Source: Flavobacteriales bacterium UBA4422
Lineage (GTDB): Bacteria; Bacteroidota; Bacteroidia; Flavobacteriales_G; Salibacteraceae
NCBI GenBank assembly: GCA_002389645.1
Contig: DGQE01000003.1
Span: 161,026-225,025 of the forward strand
Length of the DNA stretch: 64,000 nucleotides
Direction: 5' to 3'
The position numbers were made by a program, and so were the translations under genes. Numbering within the stretch: position 1 is the first letter of the stretch; each line of letters starts with the position of its first letter. Shown here in pieces: positions 18,880 to 27,366 of this stretch. The notes under the pieces were generated by a model. That model saw nothing but the letters and a program-made list of their open reading frames with translations, ran no database searches and had not been told where the DNA came from.

Positions 18880-19709
18880 AAAATAAGAAAGCTCAGAATA
18901 AATACAATAACGCCATAGCGCGCAAAGGCGCCTGCTGAATAAAATACAGCGCTCGGTCTGTCCACAAATAGAATAAGTACAGGAACCAAAATAAAAAGCA
19001 AGAAAAAAAGATATGGCGGTTTATTAAACCCGCTAACTGAAAACTCCCTAAAGTTTTTATTCACGATATGAATTTTCGGAACATCCCTAAAAATCATCGT
19101 TTCTGCCAAGCTGATATATGAAGCCTCTGAAATATTGTTCGCTGGTCTGGTTCCTAAAATAACATTACTTCCATCCTTAAAACCAACGGAATAGCCAGTG
19201 GTCACTTCAACACCAAAAGCTTCAATGGTGATTGGTGTTTTTGAAACAACGTAGCCAGAATGAACAATATTGACTGTAAAAGCATCAACCAAGATCAAGA
19301 TGATAAAGATTAATGAGAAATAGCTCATGCCCATTGTCCAAGGATAATACAATGTGCGCTTAAACCTCGCAAACTGCTTCGCATCGCGCTGTAACCTAAT
19401 TTCTTCATAGCGCTTGAGCTTTTCTCGCGCCCTACTCATCGCTTCTTGCTTACTCAGCTTTTCCTTGTCTCGGTCGCGTGATTTTCTTGATGAAGATTTA
19501 ATCACTGGTTCTTGATTAAACGTACGATCAGCAGTGAGAATAATGTCGTACGCCTTTTTTAAGATGATGAACTTCTCCTTGGCTTCAGGCCTTGAGTTTA
19601 AATCAGGGTGATAGCGCAAAGCCAACCTGCGATAAGCCTTCTTAACCTGACCTAGACTTGCATCAGGAGAGAGTTCGAGTATTTCATATGCCTTGCGAAA
19701 GCGTTCCAT
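18876..19709 (-). CDS. J-domain protein with C-terminal membrane segments
   Basis: 277 residues. Residues 1-65 are a J domain with the HPD motif in LRYHPDLNSRPEAKEKF, which would stimulate a DnaK ATPase. A basic linker (KSSSRKSRDRDKEKLSKQEAM) follows, then one membrane segment near 127-147 (MSYFSLIFIILILVDAF), a non-cytoplasmic beta-rich part, and two hydrophobic segments at the C-terminus. There is no Gly/Phe region or zinc finger, so this is a class C J-protein that recruits Hsp70 to the inner membrane. The client is unknown. Convergent with DUF819 with a four-base overlap. Confidence 0.88.
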   Translation of the reverse strand: MERFRKAYEILELSPDASLGQVKKAYRRLALRYHPDLNSRPEAKEKFIILKKAYDIILTADRTFNQEPVIKSSSRKSRDRDKEKLSKQEAMSRAREKLKRYEEIRLQRDAKQFARFKRTLYYPWTMGMSYFSLIFIILILVDAFTVNIVHSGYVVSKTPITIEAFGVEVTTGYSVGFKDGSNVILGTRPANNISEASYISLAETMIFRDVPKIHIVNKNFREFSVSGFNKPPYLFFLLFILVPVLILFVDRPSAVFYSAGAFARYGVIVFILSFLIF

Positions 19710-19788
19710 CTATTATTAAAACGAAAATAAGGTGACTATGGTTGACTAGAACACCTTCAAAATGAGAATGTGGAAGTAACTTCGCAGT

Positions 19789-20334
19789 ATGCAAGGTTCT
19801 AATTTCAGAGTAGGAGATCGCGTAAGATTGCTAGACCAAGAAGGCGAAGGTGTGGTTTGCGGTGTCACTGGACCTAAGGTGATCATTGACCTTGACGGCA
19901 TGGAAATGACCTTTGAGGCAGCAGAGTTAGTGGTAGTAGAACATGATGACTTGGTTGATCATAAAATAGTTTCGAAAGACATCAGTGCGAAAGACAAAGA
20001 AATTAGAAAGCAAGGAAAAGCTAAGCTCAAGGATTTAGAAGAAGCTACACAGGCTGTATATGAGCTGGACCTTCACATTCATGAGTTATTGGATCATTAC
20101 AACAATATGACCAATGGGGAAATCTTGCAACACCAAATGCGTGCATGTCGGCAATTTGTTCGAGAAGCTATCGACAAGCGCTACCAAAAGATTGTTTTGA
20201 TTCATGGTGTTGGTGAGGGTGTTTTGCGTACTGAAATCCACCATTATTTGGATACGCTTCAGCGCATTGAATACCACGATGCACCTTATCGAACTTATGG
20301 TTACGGAGCTACTGAAGTGATCATTCATCGTTGA
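19789..20334 (+). CDS. Smr-domain protein with MutS2-like N-terminal barrel
   Basis: 181 residues: an N-terminal SH3/KOW-like barrel (FRVGDRVRLLDQEGEGVVCGV...TFEAAELVVVE), a short linker, then a full Smr domain with DLHIHEL and the loop VLIHGVGEGVLRTEIHHYL (DLHG...HGxGxG). Stand-alone Smr proteins of this shape are common in Bacteroidota and may be nucleases acting on branched DNA or stalled ribosome mRNA. The RNase P RNA begins 21 bases after its stop codon and has its own -7 box inside that gap. Confidence 0.87.
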   Translation: MQGSNFRVGDRVRLLDQEGEGVVCGVTGPKVIIDLDGMEMTFEAAELVVVEHDDLVDHKIVSKDISAKDKEIRKQGKAKLKDLEEATQAVYELDLHIHELLDHYNNMTNGEILQHQMRACRQFVREAIDKRYQKIVLIHGVGEGVLRTEIHHYLDTLQRIEYHDAPYRTYGYGATEVIIHR

Positions 20335-20342
20335 ATTAGAGA

Positions 20343-20350
20343 TACCTTTG
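20343..20350 (+). promoter_or_regulatory. -7 box of the rnpB promoter
   Basis: TACCTTTG matches the Bacteroidota -7 consensus TAnnTTTG and ends five bases before the predicted 5' end of RNase P RNA at 20355, the usual distance to a start site. No clear TTTG -33 box occurs 19 bases upstream, so the upstream element is weak or absent. Confidence 0.55.
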
Positions 20351-20354
20351 CAGC

Positions 20355-20709
20355 GAAATCGTTCTGTCGCTCTCAGCGGCTTCGGCCAGTGAGGGAGGAA
20401 AGTCCGGACAGCATAGAGCACTGCACCTTGAGAAACTGAGGGTGTTGGCAGAGGAATCTGCTGATATCAGAAAGTGCCACAGAAAATATACAGCCTATGC
20501 TTGAGTTTCGGCTTGAGCAGGTGATGGTGAAAACGTGAGGTAAGAGCTCACGCACTGCGCTGGCAACAGCGCTTTGGGTAAACCTTGCGGGCTGCAAGAC
20601 CATGTAAACCCAGGTTTGAGGGCTGCTCGCCTGACTGGGAGGGTAGGTCGCATAGATAAATGGCAGAACATCATCTTAGGATGAGGACAGAATCCGGCTT
20701 ATAGATTTC
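20355..20709 (+). ncRNA. rnpB: RNase P RNA (class A)
   Basis: The conserved 5' core GAGGAAAGTCCGGACAGCAT (from 20395), the central GAAAACGTGAGGTAAGAGCTCACG-like region, and the 3' core AGGACAGAATCCGGCTTATA (to about 20703) identify the catalytic RNA that matures tRNA 5' ends. The outermost helix P1 is GAAATC (20355-20360) with GATTTC (20704-20709), which fixes both ends and gives about 355 bases. A strong terminator follows four bases later. It has its own -7 box just downstream of the Smr gene. Confidence 0.96.
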
Positions 20710-20713
20710 ATCA

Positions 20714-20738
20714 GGCTACCTTCGGGTAGCCTTTTTTT
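20714..20738 (+). terminator. Intrinsic terminator of rnpB
   Basis: A perfect seven-base stem GGCTACC / GGTAGCC closes on a stable TTCG tetraloop and is followed by seven T residues. It ends directly before the convergent pgpH stop codon at 20740. Confidence 0.95.
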
Positions 20739-20739
20739 A

Positions 20740-22782
20740 TTAATCGTAACTAATGCGCTGATGAAAGATTCCTTTCAAAGCAGACTTAAGCACACTCTTA
20801 GCTGTAGTAATATCTCTAAACGTAATTGGAGCTTCAGTAAATTGACCGTCATCTTTTTGACCATCAATGATCATTTCAACCAATCGTTCTAAACTTTCAT
20901 GGTCATACTTTTTCAAACTTCTTGATGCTGCCTCTATTGAATCGGCCATCATTAAAATTGCCTGTTCTTTAGTGCTTGGTCGAGGACCGGGATAGGTAAA
21001 TATTGCTGCATCAGCTTCAGGGTTGGCTTCAAGTGCACGCTTAAAGAAATACCGTGCTTTACTTGTACCATGGTGCGTTTGAATAAACTGAATAATGTCA
21101 ATCGGAATATTATGCTGCAAGGCTTTGTCTATGCCATGGCGCACATGGCCAATGATTATTTGCGCGCTCTCTTCAGGCTCTAGGTCATCGTGCGGATTAT
21201 TATCAGGCAATTGATTCTCTATGAAGAACTGAGGTTCACTCATCTTACCAATATCATGATACATGGCGGCTGTGCGCAAAAGCACTGAATTTCCTCCAAT
21301 TTTCGAGGAGATCTTTTCAGCCAAATTTGCTACTTGCAGAGAATGCTGAAAAGTACCAGGTGCTTTTACAGCCAATTCTTTAAGTAATGGTTGATTACTA
21401 TCTGAAAGCTCTAAGAGTGTCGTTTCTGAAGTATAGCCAAATACTTTTTCTACCACATAAATCAGAGGAAAGACCATCATACATAGCAATCCATTGATGG
21501 CGAACCATCCGAAATTTGCCGTAATAATTCCATTCATACCTCCATTCTGTGCGACAGAAATAGCAATATAAATGACTGAGTAGCCTATGAAAACCAATAA
21601 TGCTGTTCCAAGCATTCGCGAGCGCTTGACAGAAGAGGATTGATATAAAGTGGCAAAAGAAATAGCACTCATTTGCACCAAAATGTATTCTAAGGGATTA
21701 GAGAAAAACAAAGCAACCATCAGTATGAGAATGAGAAAACTGAAGATTGAAACCCTAAAATCAAAAAACATCCGCAGCAATAATGGTGCAATCCCTATTG
21801 GAATGATATATATTGAAACGGCATTGCTCGAATAAGCAATGGCACTCATTACAAAGCCCAAAGTGACAAGAGACAATGAAAGCGTAATCGGGCGAGGATC
21901 ATTAAACAAACGAGATTGATTCATGTAAATGAACAACCCTAGCAAACCCAATAATATAGTTACGATGGCCATCTGACCAACCAACGACCACTGAAAGCCA
22001 GTAACCGACATGGTGCGCTCAGTAAACTCTTTTTCAAGACTGATCAAAACTTTGTATCGTTCGTTGTTCACAATCTCACCTCTATCGATGATCGACTGGC
22101 CTTTATTTACCTTTCCTTCAATCTCAATGATATCTGCATAACTATTTTCAATCAAGCGTTGCGTTAATCTGTCATTGTAAGTTGCATTAGAAACTAGGTT
22201 TTCGGTAATAATGCGCATGACGATTGGCGCACAATGACTGTCTGCTTCCACTTCTACCATACCAGCCATATAATCAAACACCAAATTGATGTTTAGAGCT
22301 TCACCATAAGGAATGGACGTAAGGTTGCCGCCTCTATCTATAAAAATAGGATCGAAACGAGAAAGATTGCGGGTTTCTTCTCCTCGCTTTATGATTCCTT
22401 TGCTTAACCACTCTCCTATCAATTCCATACTTCCTTTACGAATAGAATCGCAGGTGTTATTGCTATCTACGCTATGTTCCCATTCATCATCAATCCTTGC
22501 AAGGAGTAACTCATTAAAGGACTGATCTATAGAAAAAACGGGAGCTTGATTGGATGAAATTTCCTCTTTCTTTTGTGTGATTTCTTCTACCGATTTACGA
22601 ATTCCAAAATCAAACGGAGCAAACAATTTGTCGTGCTTCCAAGGTTGATTCAGTTGATACTCATAGCGGATCATCCCTTCGTTTGGAAAGAATAAAAACA
22701 CCACCAACAATGTCAATAGAAAAGCAACGATGCGCTGTATCAACGCAAAGTTCTTGAACCGATCTTTAAAGTTATACTTCAC
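20740..22782 (-). CDS. Membrane HD-domain phosphodiesterase, PgpH-type (7TMR-HDED)
   Basis: 680 residues. One membrane segment (about 13-33), a large extracytoplasmic 7TMR-HDED domain (about 40-260), seven membrane helices (about 268-455), and a cytoplasmic HD domain with PGTFQHSLQVANLAEKI and MYHDIGKMSEPQFF, then GHVRHG and a THHGT motif. This arrangement is that of PgpH, which hydrolyses cyclic di-AMP to pApA; activity on c-di-AMP is expected from the family but not proven here. It lies alone, convergent with rnpB. Confidence 0.92.
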   Translation of the reverse strand: MKYNFKDRFKNFALIQRIVAFLLTLLVVFLFFPNEGMIRYEYQLNQPWKHDKLFAPFDFGIRKSVEEITQKKEEISSNQAPVFSIDQSFNELLLARIDDEWEHSVDSNNTCDSIRKGSMELIGEWLSKGIIKRGEETRNLSRFDPIFIDRGGNLTSIPYGEALNINLVFDYMAGMVEVEADSHCAPIVMRIITENLVSNATYNDRLTQRLIENSYADIIEIEGKVNKGQSIIDRGEIVNNERYKVLISLEKEFTERTMSVTGFQWSLVGQMAIVTILLGLLGLFIYMNQSRLFNDPRPITLSLSLVTLGFVMSAIAYSSNAVSIYIIPIGIAPLLLRMFFDFRVSIFSFLILILMVALFFSNPLEYILVQMSAISFATLYQSSSVKRSRMLGTALLVFIGYSVIYIAISVAQNGGMNGIITANFGWFAINGLLCMMVFPLIYVVEKVFGYTSETTLLELSDSNQPLLKELAVKAPGTFQHSLQVANLAEKISSKIGGNSVLLRTAAMYHDIGKMSEPQFFIENQLPDNNPHDDLEPEESAQIIIGHVRHGIDKALQHNIPIDIIQFIQTHHGTSKARYFFKRALEANPEADAAIFTYPGPRPSTKEQAILMMADSIEAASRSLKKYDHESLERLVEMIIDGQKDDGQFTEAPITFRDITTAKSVLKSALKGIFHQRISYD

Positions 22783-22919
22783 TTAGGCGAATGTAGTATT
22801 ATGATCATGATTAATAATTGATGATTCGGGTAATCCTCAACAACTTCTTTTCTGTTTCCACTTTAACAATACCAGAAAAAAGAATTAATCATCTCTTTAG
22901 TCAGCGTGATATGAAGCCT

Positions 22920-22950
22920 TTTCTGATCCGCCCTACGATTCTTACTTTTG
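22920..22950 (+). promoter_or_regulatory. Probable promoter of the thiolase gene
   Basis: TACTTTTG (22943-22950) fits the -7 consensus TAnnTTTG. Exactly 19 bases upstream is TTTC (22920-22923), one mismatch from the -33 TTTG. The leader to the ATG at 22999 would be about 44 bases. Confidence 0.5.
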
Positions 22951-22998
22951 TCGCCCTTTAAAAACAGAGTTCAGTACTCAAACTATAAATAAAATCAG

Positions 22999-24174
22999 AT
23001 GAAAGAAGTTGTAATCGTAAGCGCAGTGCGCACACCTATGGGAAGCTTCATGGGAAGTCTATCGAGCATTCCAGCTACTAAACTAGGCGCAACGGCCATA
23101 AAAGGAGCGGTAGCTAAAGCAGGTATAGATGCCAACGCTGTACAAGAAGTATTCATGGGCAATGTATTGCAAGCAGGAGTTGGTCAAGCACCAGCAAGAC
23201 AAGCGGCAATTTTTGCAGGATTGAGCACCGATGTTCCTTGCACTACAATCAATAAAGTATGTGCTTCAGGTATGAAATCTATCATGTTGGGAGCGCAGAG
23301 CATCATGACTGGCATGAACGACATCGTAGTTGCGGGAGGAATGGAAAACATGAGCCAAGCACCTCACTATGTAAGTATGCGCAATGGTCATAAATACGGA
23401 AATGGCAAAATGGTTGACGGCATCATCAACGATGGATTGATGGATGTTTATTCAGACCAATTGATGGGAACTTGCGCTGAGCTATGTGCTGAAGAGCATA
23501 AATTCTCTCGCGAAGACCAAGACAATTTTGCGATCGATTCTTACAAGAAGTCTGCAAAAGCTTGGGATAATGGCTGGTTTGACGAAGAAATTGTTCCAGT
23601 GGAGATTCCTCAGCGAAAGGGTGATCCTATTATGTTCAGCAAGGATGAAGAGTATACTAACGTCAAGTTTGAAAAAATCCCCGCGTTAAGAACAGTATTC
23701 AAGAAAGACGGAACAGTAACTGCAGCTAATGCATCTACCATCAATGATGGTGCTTCTGCCTTGGTATTGATGAGCGCAGAAAAAGCTGCAGAGCTTGGAT
23801 TGAAGCCTATCGCTAAGATTAAGTCATTTGCAGATGCTGCGCAAAGCAGTGAATGGTTCACAACTGCTCCAGCTAAGGCAGTGCCAATTGCATTAGACCG
23901 TGCTGGAATGAGTGTAAATGATGTAGACTTCTGGGAGTTAAACGAGGCATTCTCCGTGGTAAGTTTGGCTAACGTAAAGCTCTTAGGCATTGATCCAGCT
24001 AAAGTTGATGTTCACGGTGGAGCTGTTTCTTTGGGGCACCCGCTGGGTAACTCAGGAAGTAGAATCATTGTTACGTTAATCAACGTATTACGCCAACAAG
24101 GCGGCAAAATTGGTGGCGCTGGAATATGCAACGGTGGTGGTGGCGCAAGTGCCATGATCATTGAGTTGGCATAA
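22999..24174 (+). CDS. Acetyl-CoA C-acyltransferase (thiolase)
   Basis: 391 residues, full length for a biosynthetic/degradative thiolase tetramer subunit. The nucleophile Cys is in TTINKVCASGMKS, the second catalytic group in WELNEAFSVV, the His in HGGAVSLGHPLGNSGSR, and the proton-relay Cys in GICNGGGGASAMI. It joins or cleaves acetyl-CoA with acyl-CoA. The start MKEVVIVSAVRTPMG is the standard family N-terminus. No other beta-oxidation gene is adjacent, so an acetoacetyl-CoA (AtoB-like) role is likely. A terminator follows. Confidence 0.95.
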   Translation: MKEVVIVSAVRTPMGSFMGSLSSIPATKLGATAIKGAVAKAGIDANAVQEVFMGNVLQAGVGQAPARQAAIFAGLSTDVPCTTINKVCASGMKSIMLGAQSIMTGMNDIVVAGGMENMSQAPHYVSMRNGHKYGNGKMVDGIINDGLMDVYSDQLMGTCAELCAEEHKFSREDQDNFAIDSYKKSAKAWDNGWFDEEIVPVEIPQRKGDPIMFSKDEEYTNVKFEKIPALRTVFKKDGTVTAANASTINDGASALVLMSAEKAAELGLKPIAKIKSFADAAQSSEWFTTAPAKAVPIALDRAGMSVNDVDFWELNEAFSVVSLANVKLLGIDPAKVDVHGGAVSLGHPLGNSGSRIIVTLINVLRQQGGKIGGAGICNGGGGASAMIIELA

Positions 24175-24197
24175 CAACTCTCTCAACACTATATGAT

Positions 24198-24228
24198 AAA
24201 AGCACTTCTTTCGGAGTGCTTTTTTTTT
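24198..24228 (+). terminator. Intrinsic terminator after thiolase
   Basis: AAAGCACT / AGTGCTTT form a stem (AGCACT 24201-24206 with AGTGCT 24215-24220), followed by a run of eight T residues, 24 bases after the thiolase stop codon. Confidence 0.9.
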
Positions 24229-24327
24229 GCCATAAAACACCATTTGCGTGCCTTTCTCTAATTCAAGCAAGCACATAATGAGATTTAAGCAAGAATCACC
24301 TCATATTGTCGTTAGAAAAGAAAAACT

Positions 24328-24573
24328 ATGAATATTAAATCAATCGCCTCCACCCTGCTCATATCTATCGCACTCATTGGCTGCAACAAAGATTGTGATG
24401 AGCCCATTCCTGAGTATTGTCAAACCATTGACTATGACCCAGATTATTATGACCCTGTTTGCGGATGTGATGGAGAAACATACAATAGCAGCATAGTGCC
24501 AATATGGTATTGTCGAACACTCACAAGGGAAGTGCAAATAAACCAAAGCATTACGCCTTCCAGTCGCGAATAA
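24328..24573 (+). pseudogene. Kazal-like lipoprotein, probably frameshifted
   Basis: The first part encodes a lipoprotein signal with lipobox LIGC (Cys19), then a Kazal-like core YDPVCGCDGETYNSS. After that the annotated frame loses the pattern (IVPIWYCRTLTREVQ). In another frame the DNA reads TGC CAA TAT GGT ATT GTC, then ends GGG AAG TGC AAA TAA (24533-24541), that is CQYGIVEHSQGKCK-stop, the usual end of these Bacteroidota Kazal lipoproteins. A one-base (or equivalent) indel near 24496 explains this. The intact frame would stop at 24541 and not overlap the convergent gene at 24551. Kazal domains inhibit serine proteases, but these small copies are uncharacterised. Confidence 0.7.
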
Positions 24574-25138
24574 TGAAGTATAACGTAGGCTTATCTGCCT
24601 GCGGTTTCCATTCATCGTAGATTTTAAATCCATAGCGCAAATACATCTTGAGGGCGCCTTTTGACGAAGTTTCAGCTGCGATGGGCAATTGGCACTCTTT
24701 AGCGTATTCGAAACAAAAATCGCGGACTTGGATCATCCGTTGAAGATCCTTCACAGAATTATCAAAGCCCAATAGCCAGAAATAAAGGTGTTTTTCTTTG
24801 GTTCTTCTTTTTTGCAACCTAAGCTCACGAATAATCATTTGTGGCGCTCTTTGCCAAGTGATACCATAATGTACGAGATTGAAATAATTAGAGACCGTAC
24901 TTGCAAAAGTCAGTTTCTTCCAACTCTTGAATAGCAAGGCTACGCCCATTTCATCAGCGGTAAAAAAAGCACCTTCTTTCTCCATGGCCACGTTGACACA
25001 AAAGTTGAAAAGAACCTTAACCCTCTCTTCCTTCTTATGATCATATTTTATGATAGAAGTAACCGCATCAATACCCTCGAATGCAGTGCAAATAATTTCT
25101 ACCGCTTTATTTTTGGTTGCTGAAGTTATCTGCTTCAC
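24551..25138 (-). CDS. GNAT-like N-acetyltransferase
   Basis: 195 residues. The C-terminal part has the shape of a GNAT fold: HLYFWLLGFDNSVKDLQRMIQVRDFCFEYAKECQLPIAAETSSKGALKMYLRYGFKIYDEW, where the last section is the typical 'neighbour residue, YxRxGF' end. The acetyl-CoA pyrophosphate loop (Q/RxxGxG) is not obvious, which lowers confidence in catalysis. The substrate is unknown. It lies convergent with the Kazal-like gene and is monocistronic. Confidence 0.72.
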   Translation of the reverse strand: MKQITSATKNKAVEIICTAFEGIDAVTSIIKYDHKKEERVKVLFNFCVNVAMEKEGAFFTADEMGVALLFKSWKKLTFASTVSNYFNLVHYGITWQRAPQMIIRELRLQKRRTKEKHLYFWLLGFDNSVKDLQRMIQVRDFCFEYAKECQLPIAAETSSKGALKMYLRYGFKIYDEWKPQADKPTLYFIIRDWKA

Positions 25139-25287
25139 TTAATTGTGTTTTTCTTTCATTAAGGAGATGAACAGCAAAAATACAATCACACAGATTTCAA
25201 CCTATTTGAGATCATTGATCTTAGAGCATAAGAAAACACGCAAAAAAGACTCATCTATGAAATCCTCAGGCACGAATCGGAACTGTA

Positions 25288-25710
25288 TCAATTTTTAAAA
25301 TAGCTCTTGTACTGCCATATTCTGGGTAAAAAAGACAACAACAACAAAGGATAAAAAAGCACATCAGTAATGATATTTCCTGTAGCGTAAGACATGTTAT
25401 CTTCAATGATAGTTCTGCTTCCTTCAGCATGTAAGATATGTTTGTGCTTCCATTTTTTTAGCGGAAAAGGAAGCTTTCGGCCTTCATCAATGAAGTAACA
25501 CTTAGCCTCCGAACTACCGTCTTCGATTATTTCACTGATCCATTCTCCAACAAGGGGAAGTTTGAGATGGACCCTATCCCCTTTTTTTGACCCACCGAAC
25601 TCAATCAATTGTGCCCTAGGAGGCAACAGATAACGGAATAAGTCCGCGTCAAAACGATCATAAACCGTTCTTAAATCCCCATAGACCTTTGACTTGAGCG
25701 TAATGTTCAT
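25288..25710 (-). CDS. SRPBCC-fold (START-like) protein
   Basis: About 140 residues starting MNITLKSKVYGDLRTVYDRF at 25710; the longer reading from 25806 adds 32 residues without domain character. The pattern of an N-terminal strand with VYDRFDADLFRYLLPP, then FGGSKKGDRVHLKL, then YFIDEGRKLPFPLKKWKHKHIL and TIIEDNMSYATGN suggests a polyketide-cyclase/dehydrase-like SRPBCC ligand pocket. These bind hydrophobic ligands; the ligand is unknown. The next gene on the other strand, a FAD monooxygenase, begins about 200 bases away. Confidence 0.75.
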   Translation of the reverse strand: MNITLKSKVYGDLRTVYDRFDADLFRYLLPPRAQLIEFGGSKKGDRVHLKLPLVGEWISEIIEDGSSEAKCYFIDEGRKLPFPLKKWKHKHILHAEGSRTIIEDNMSYATGNIITDVLFYPLLLLSFLPRIWQYKSYFKN

Positions 25711-25912
25711 AATATCAAGTAACTGCCTCTGCCAGAATTTGTTCAATAAATTAACAGCGTAAGAAGCGAAATAATCCAGAGTTGAAAGAGACGGACTCAA
25801 AAACATGTATTGGGCAAAGCAAGTATTAATTGATTCATAGGTTTTAGACTATTGCGCTACTTCTGAAAATGATTAGGTTCGGCTCCATCTTAACGGAGAG
25901 AAAAAAGAACAG

Positions 25913-27364
25913 GTGAAAAAGGCGGAAAATGAAGAGACTTACTGGACAGCATGTCAAGAATGTCAAGGTCGCGGTAAAAAAAGCCGCAGACTCCGCAAAA
26001 AGGCAAGGCTTCGCTATCAAGCAGAACTCGAAGAATTTGAAAAAACAAACCATGAAGGCCCAGCTCCGATTCGCCCTAAAGGTCACTTATACTCTTGCTC
26101 ACATTGCAACGGATCTGGATTAACTCCTTCAGCTAGCCATCCGATTTCAGATAAAGAGAACTTCCCACACGTTGCTATTATTGGCGGTGGAATTAGCGGA
26201 GTAGCTCTGGCAGTAGCATGCTTGCATCGTGGCATTCCATTTACGCTATATGAACGTGATGTCAGCTTTAGCTCTCGATCTCAAGGCTATGGACTGACAC
26301 TGCAACAAGCTAGCAAAGCCATCCAAGGTCTAGGACTTATGCAGTTGAATGATGGGGTAGTTTCAACAAGGCATGTGGTGCATACGACAGAAGGAGAAAT
26401 GATTGGCGAATGGGGAATGAGAAAGTGGCTTCCTGAAGATGCAAATACATCACCCAGACGCACAAATGTGCATATAGCGCGACAGTCATTACGACAAGCA
26501 CTTCTTGATCAGCTCGGTGGAGATCATATGGTTCAATGGGGCCATGAGTTAATGGATGTAAAGCAAAATGAACGAGTAAATCTGAGGTTTGATGTAAACG
26601 GAGAAATAAAGCATAAAGAAGCTGATCTTGTAGTCGGGGCAGATGGAATTCGAAGCAGAATTCGAAGCTTAATCATTGATGAAGACCTTACCCCATTGCG
26701 ATATTTAAATTGCATAGTAATACTGGGAATTTGTCCTTTGAAAAATCTAGAAGGCCTAGAAAGCTCATTACTTGACTCAGCCACCGTATTTCAAACCGCC
26801 AATGGCAATGAACGGATTTATATGATGCCCTATTCTTCTGATTCGGTAATGTGGCAATTGAGCTTTCCTATGCCAGAATTGGAAGCAAAAGCGCTAAGTG
26901 CGAAAGGGGCGAAAGCACTCAAGGAAGAAGCCCATAGACGAACACCATGGCACTCACCTATACCAGAAATATTGGCCGCTACCGAAGAATCCTTGATTTC
27001 TGGCTATCCTGTTTATGATCGGGATTTGCTCAAATCTGAATTATTGGAAAAGACTCAGAAAGCAACACTGATAGGTGATGCTGCACACCCAATGAGTCCG
27101 TTCAAAGGTCAAGGAGCCAACCAAGCATTATTAGATGCCTTGGCACTTGCACGTGCGATCTTTAATGGTTGCCGACCACAAAGCAAATGGAGAGACATTG
27201 GGATAAGAGAAAGTGTTCTGAAAGACTTTGAGGCAGAAATGATAGAACGCACTGCTATCAAGGTAAAGGATTCAGCCGAAGCGGCTAAGTTCCTGCATTC
27301 AGAAGTAGTTCTTCACCAGGCAGATGAACCAAGAGGACGAATTTTAAAAAGGAAAAAAGCATAA
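25913..27364 (+). CDS. FAD-dependent monooxygenase with N-terminal DnaJ-type zinc ribbon
   Basis: 483 residues from a GTG start (the in-frame ATG that would replace it lies past the first Cys pair). Residues 14-21 (CQECQGRG) and 62-69 (CSHCNGSG) are two CxxCxGxG motifs that could hold one zinc, as in the DnaJ cysteine-rich domain; the linker between them is very basic. A flavoprotein monooxygenase domain follows: FAD dinucleotide motif VAIIGGGISG (87-96), the DG motif VVGADGIRSRIRS (about 240), and the GD motif LIGDAAHPMSPFKGQGANQAL (about 386-406). The enzyme would hydroxylate an aromatic or similar substrate using NAD(P)H. It is followed two bases later by a DUF4375 gene. Confidence 0.88.
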   Translation: MKKAENEETYWTACQECQGRGKKSRRLRKKARLRYQAELEEFEKTNHEGPAPIRPKGHLYSCSHCNGSGLTPSASHPISDKENFPHVAIIGGGISGVALAVACLHRGIPFTLYERDVSFSSRSQGYGLTLQQASKAIQGLGLMQLNDGVVSTRHVVHTTEGEMIGEWGMRKWLPEDANTSPRRTNVHIARQSLRQALLDQLGGDHMVQWGHELMDVKQNERVNLRFDVNGEIKHKEADLVVGADGIRSRIRSLIIDEDLTPLRYLNCIVILGICPLKNLEGLESSLLDSATVFQTANGNERIYMMPYSSDSVMWQLSFPMPELEAKALSAKGAKALKEEAHRRTPWHSPIPEILAATEESLISGYPVYDRDLLKSELLEKTQKATLIGDAAHPMSPFKGQGANQALLDALALARAIFNGCRPQSKWRDIGIRESVLKDFEAEMIERTAIKVKDSAEAAKFLHSEVVLHQADEPRGRILKRKKA

Positions 27365-27366
27365 CT

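Noticed and set aside
25913..27364. The FAD monooxygenase as kynurenine 3-monooxygenase working with tryptophan dioxygenase
   Set aside because: It lacks the C-terminal membrane region and the sequence shape of KMO and has an extra zinc ribbon; the genes are 8 kb apart.
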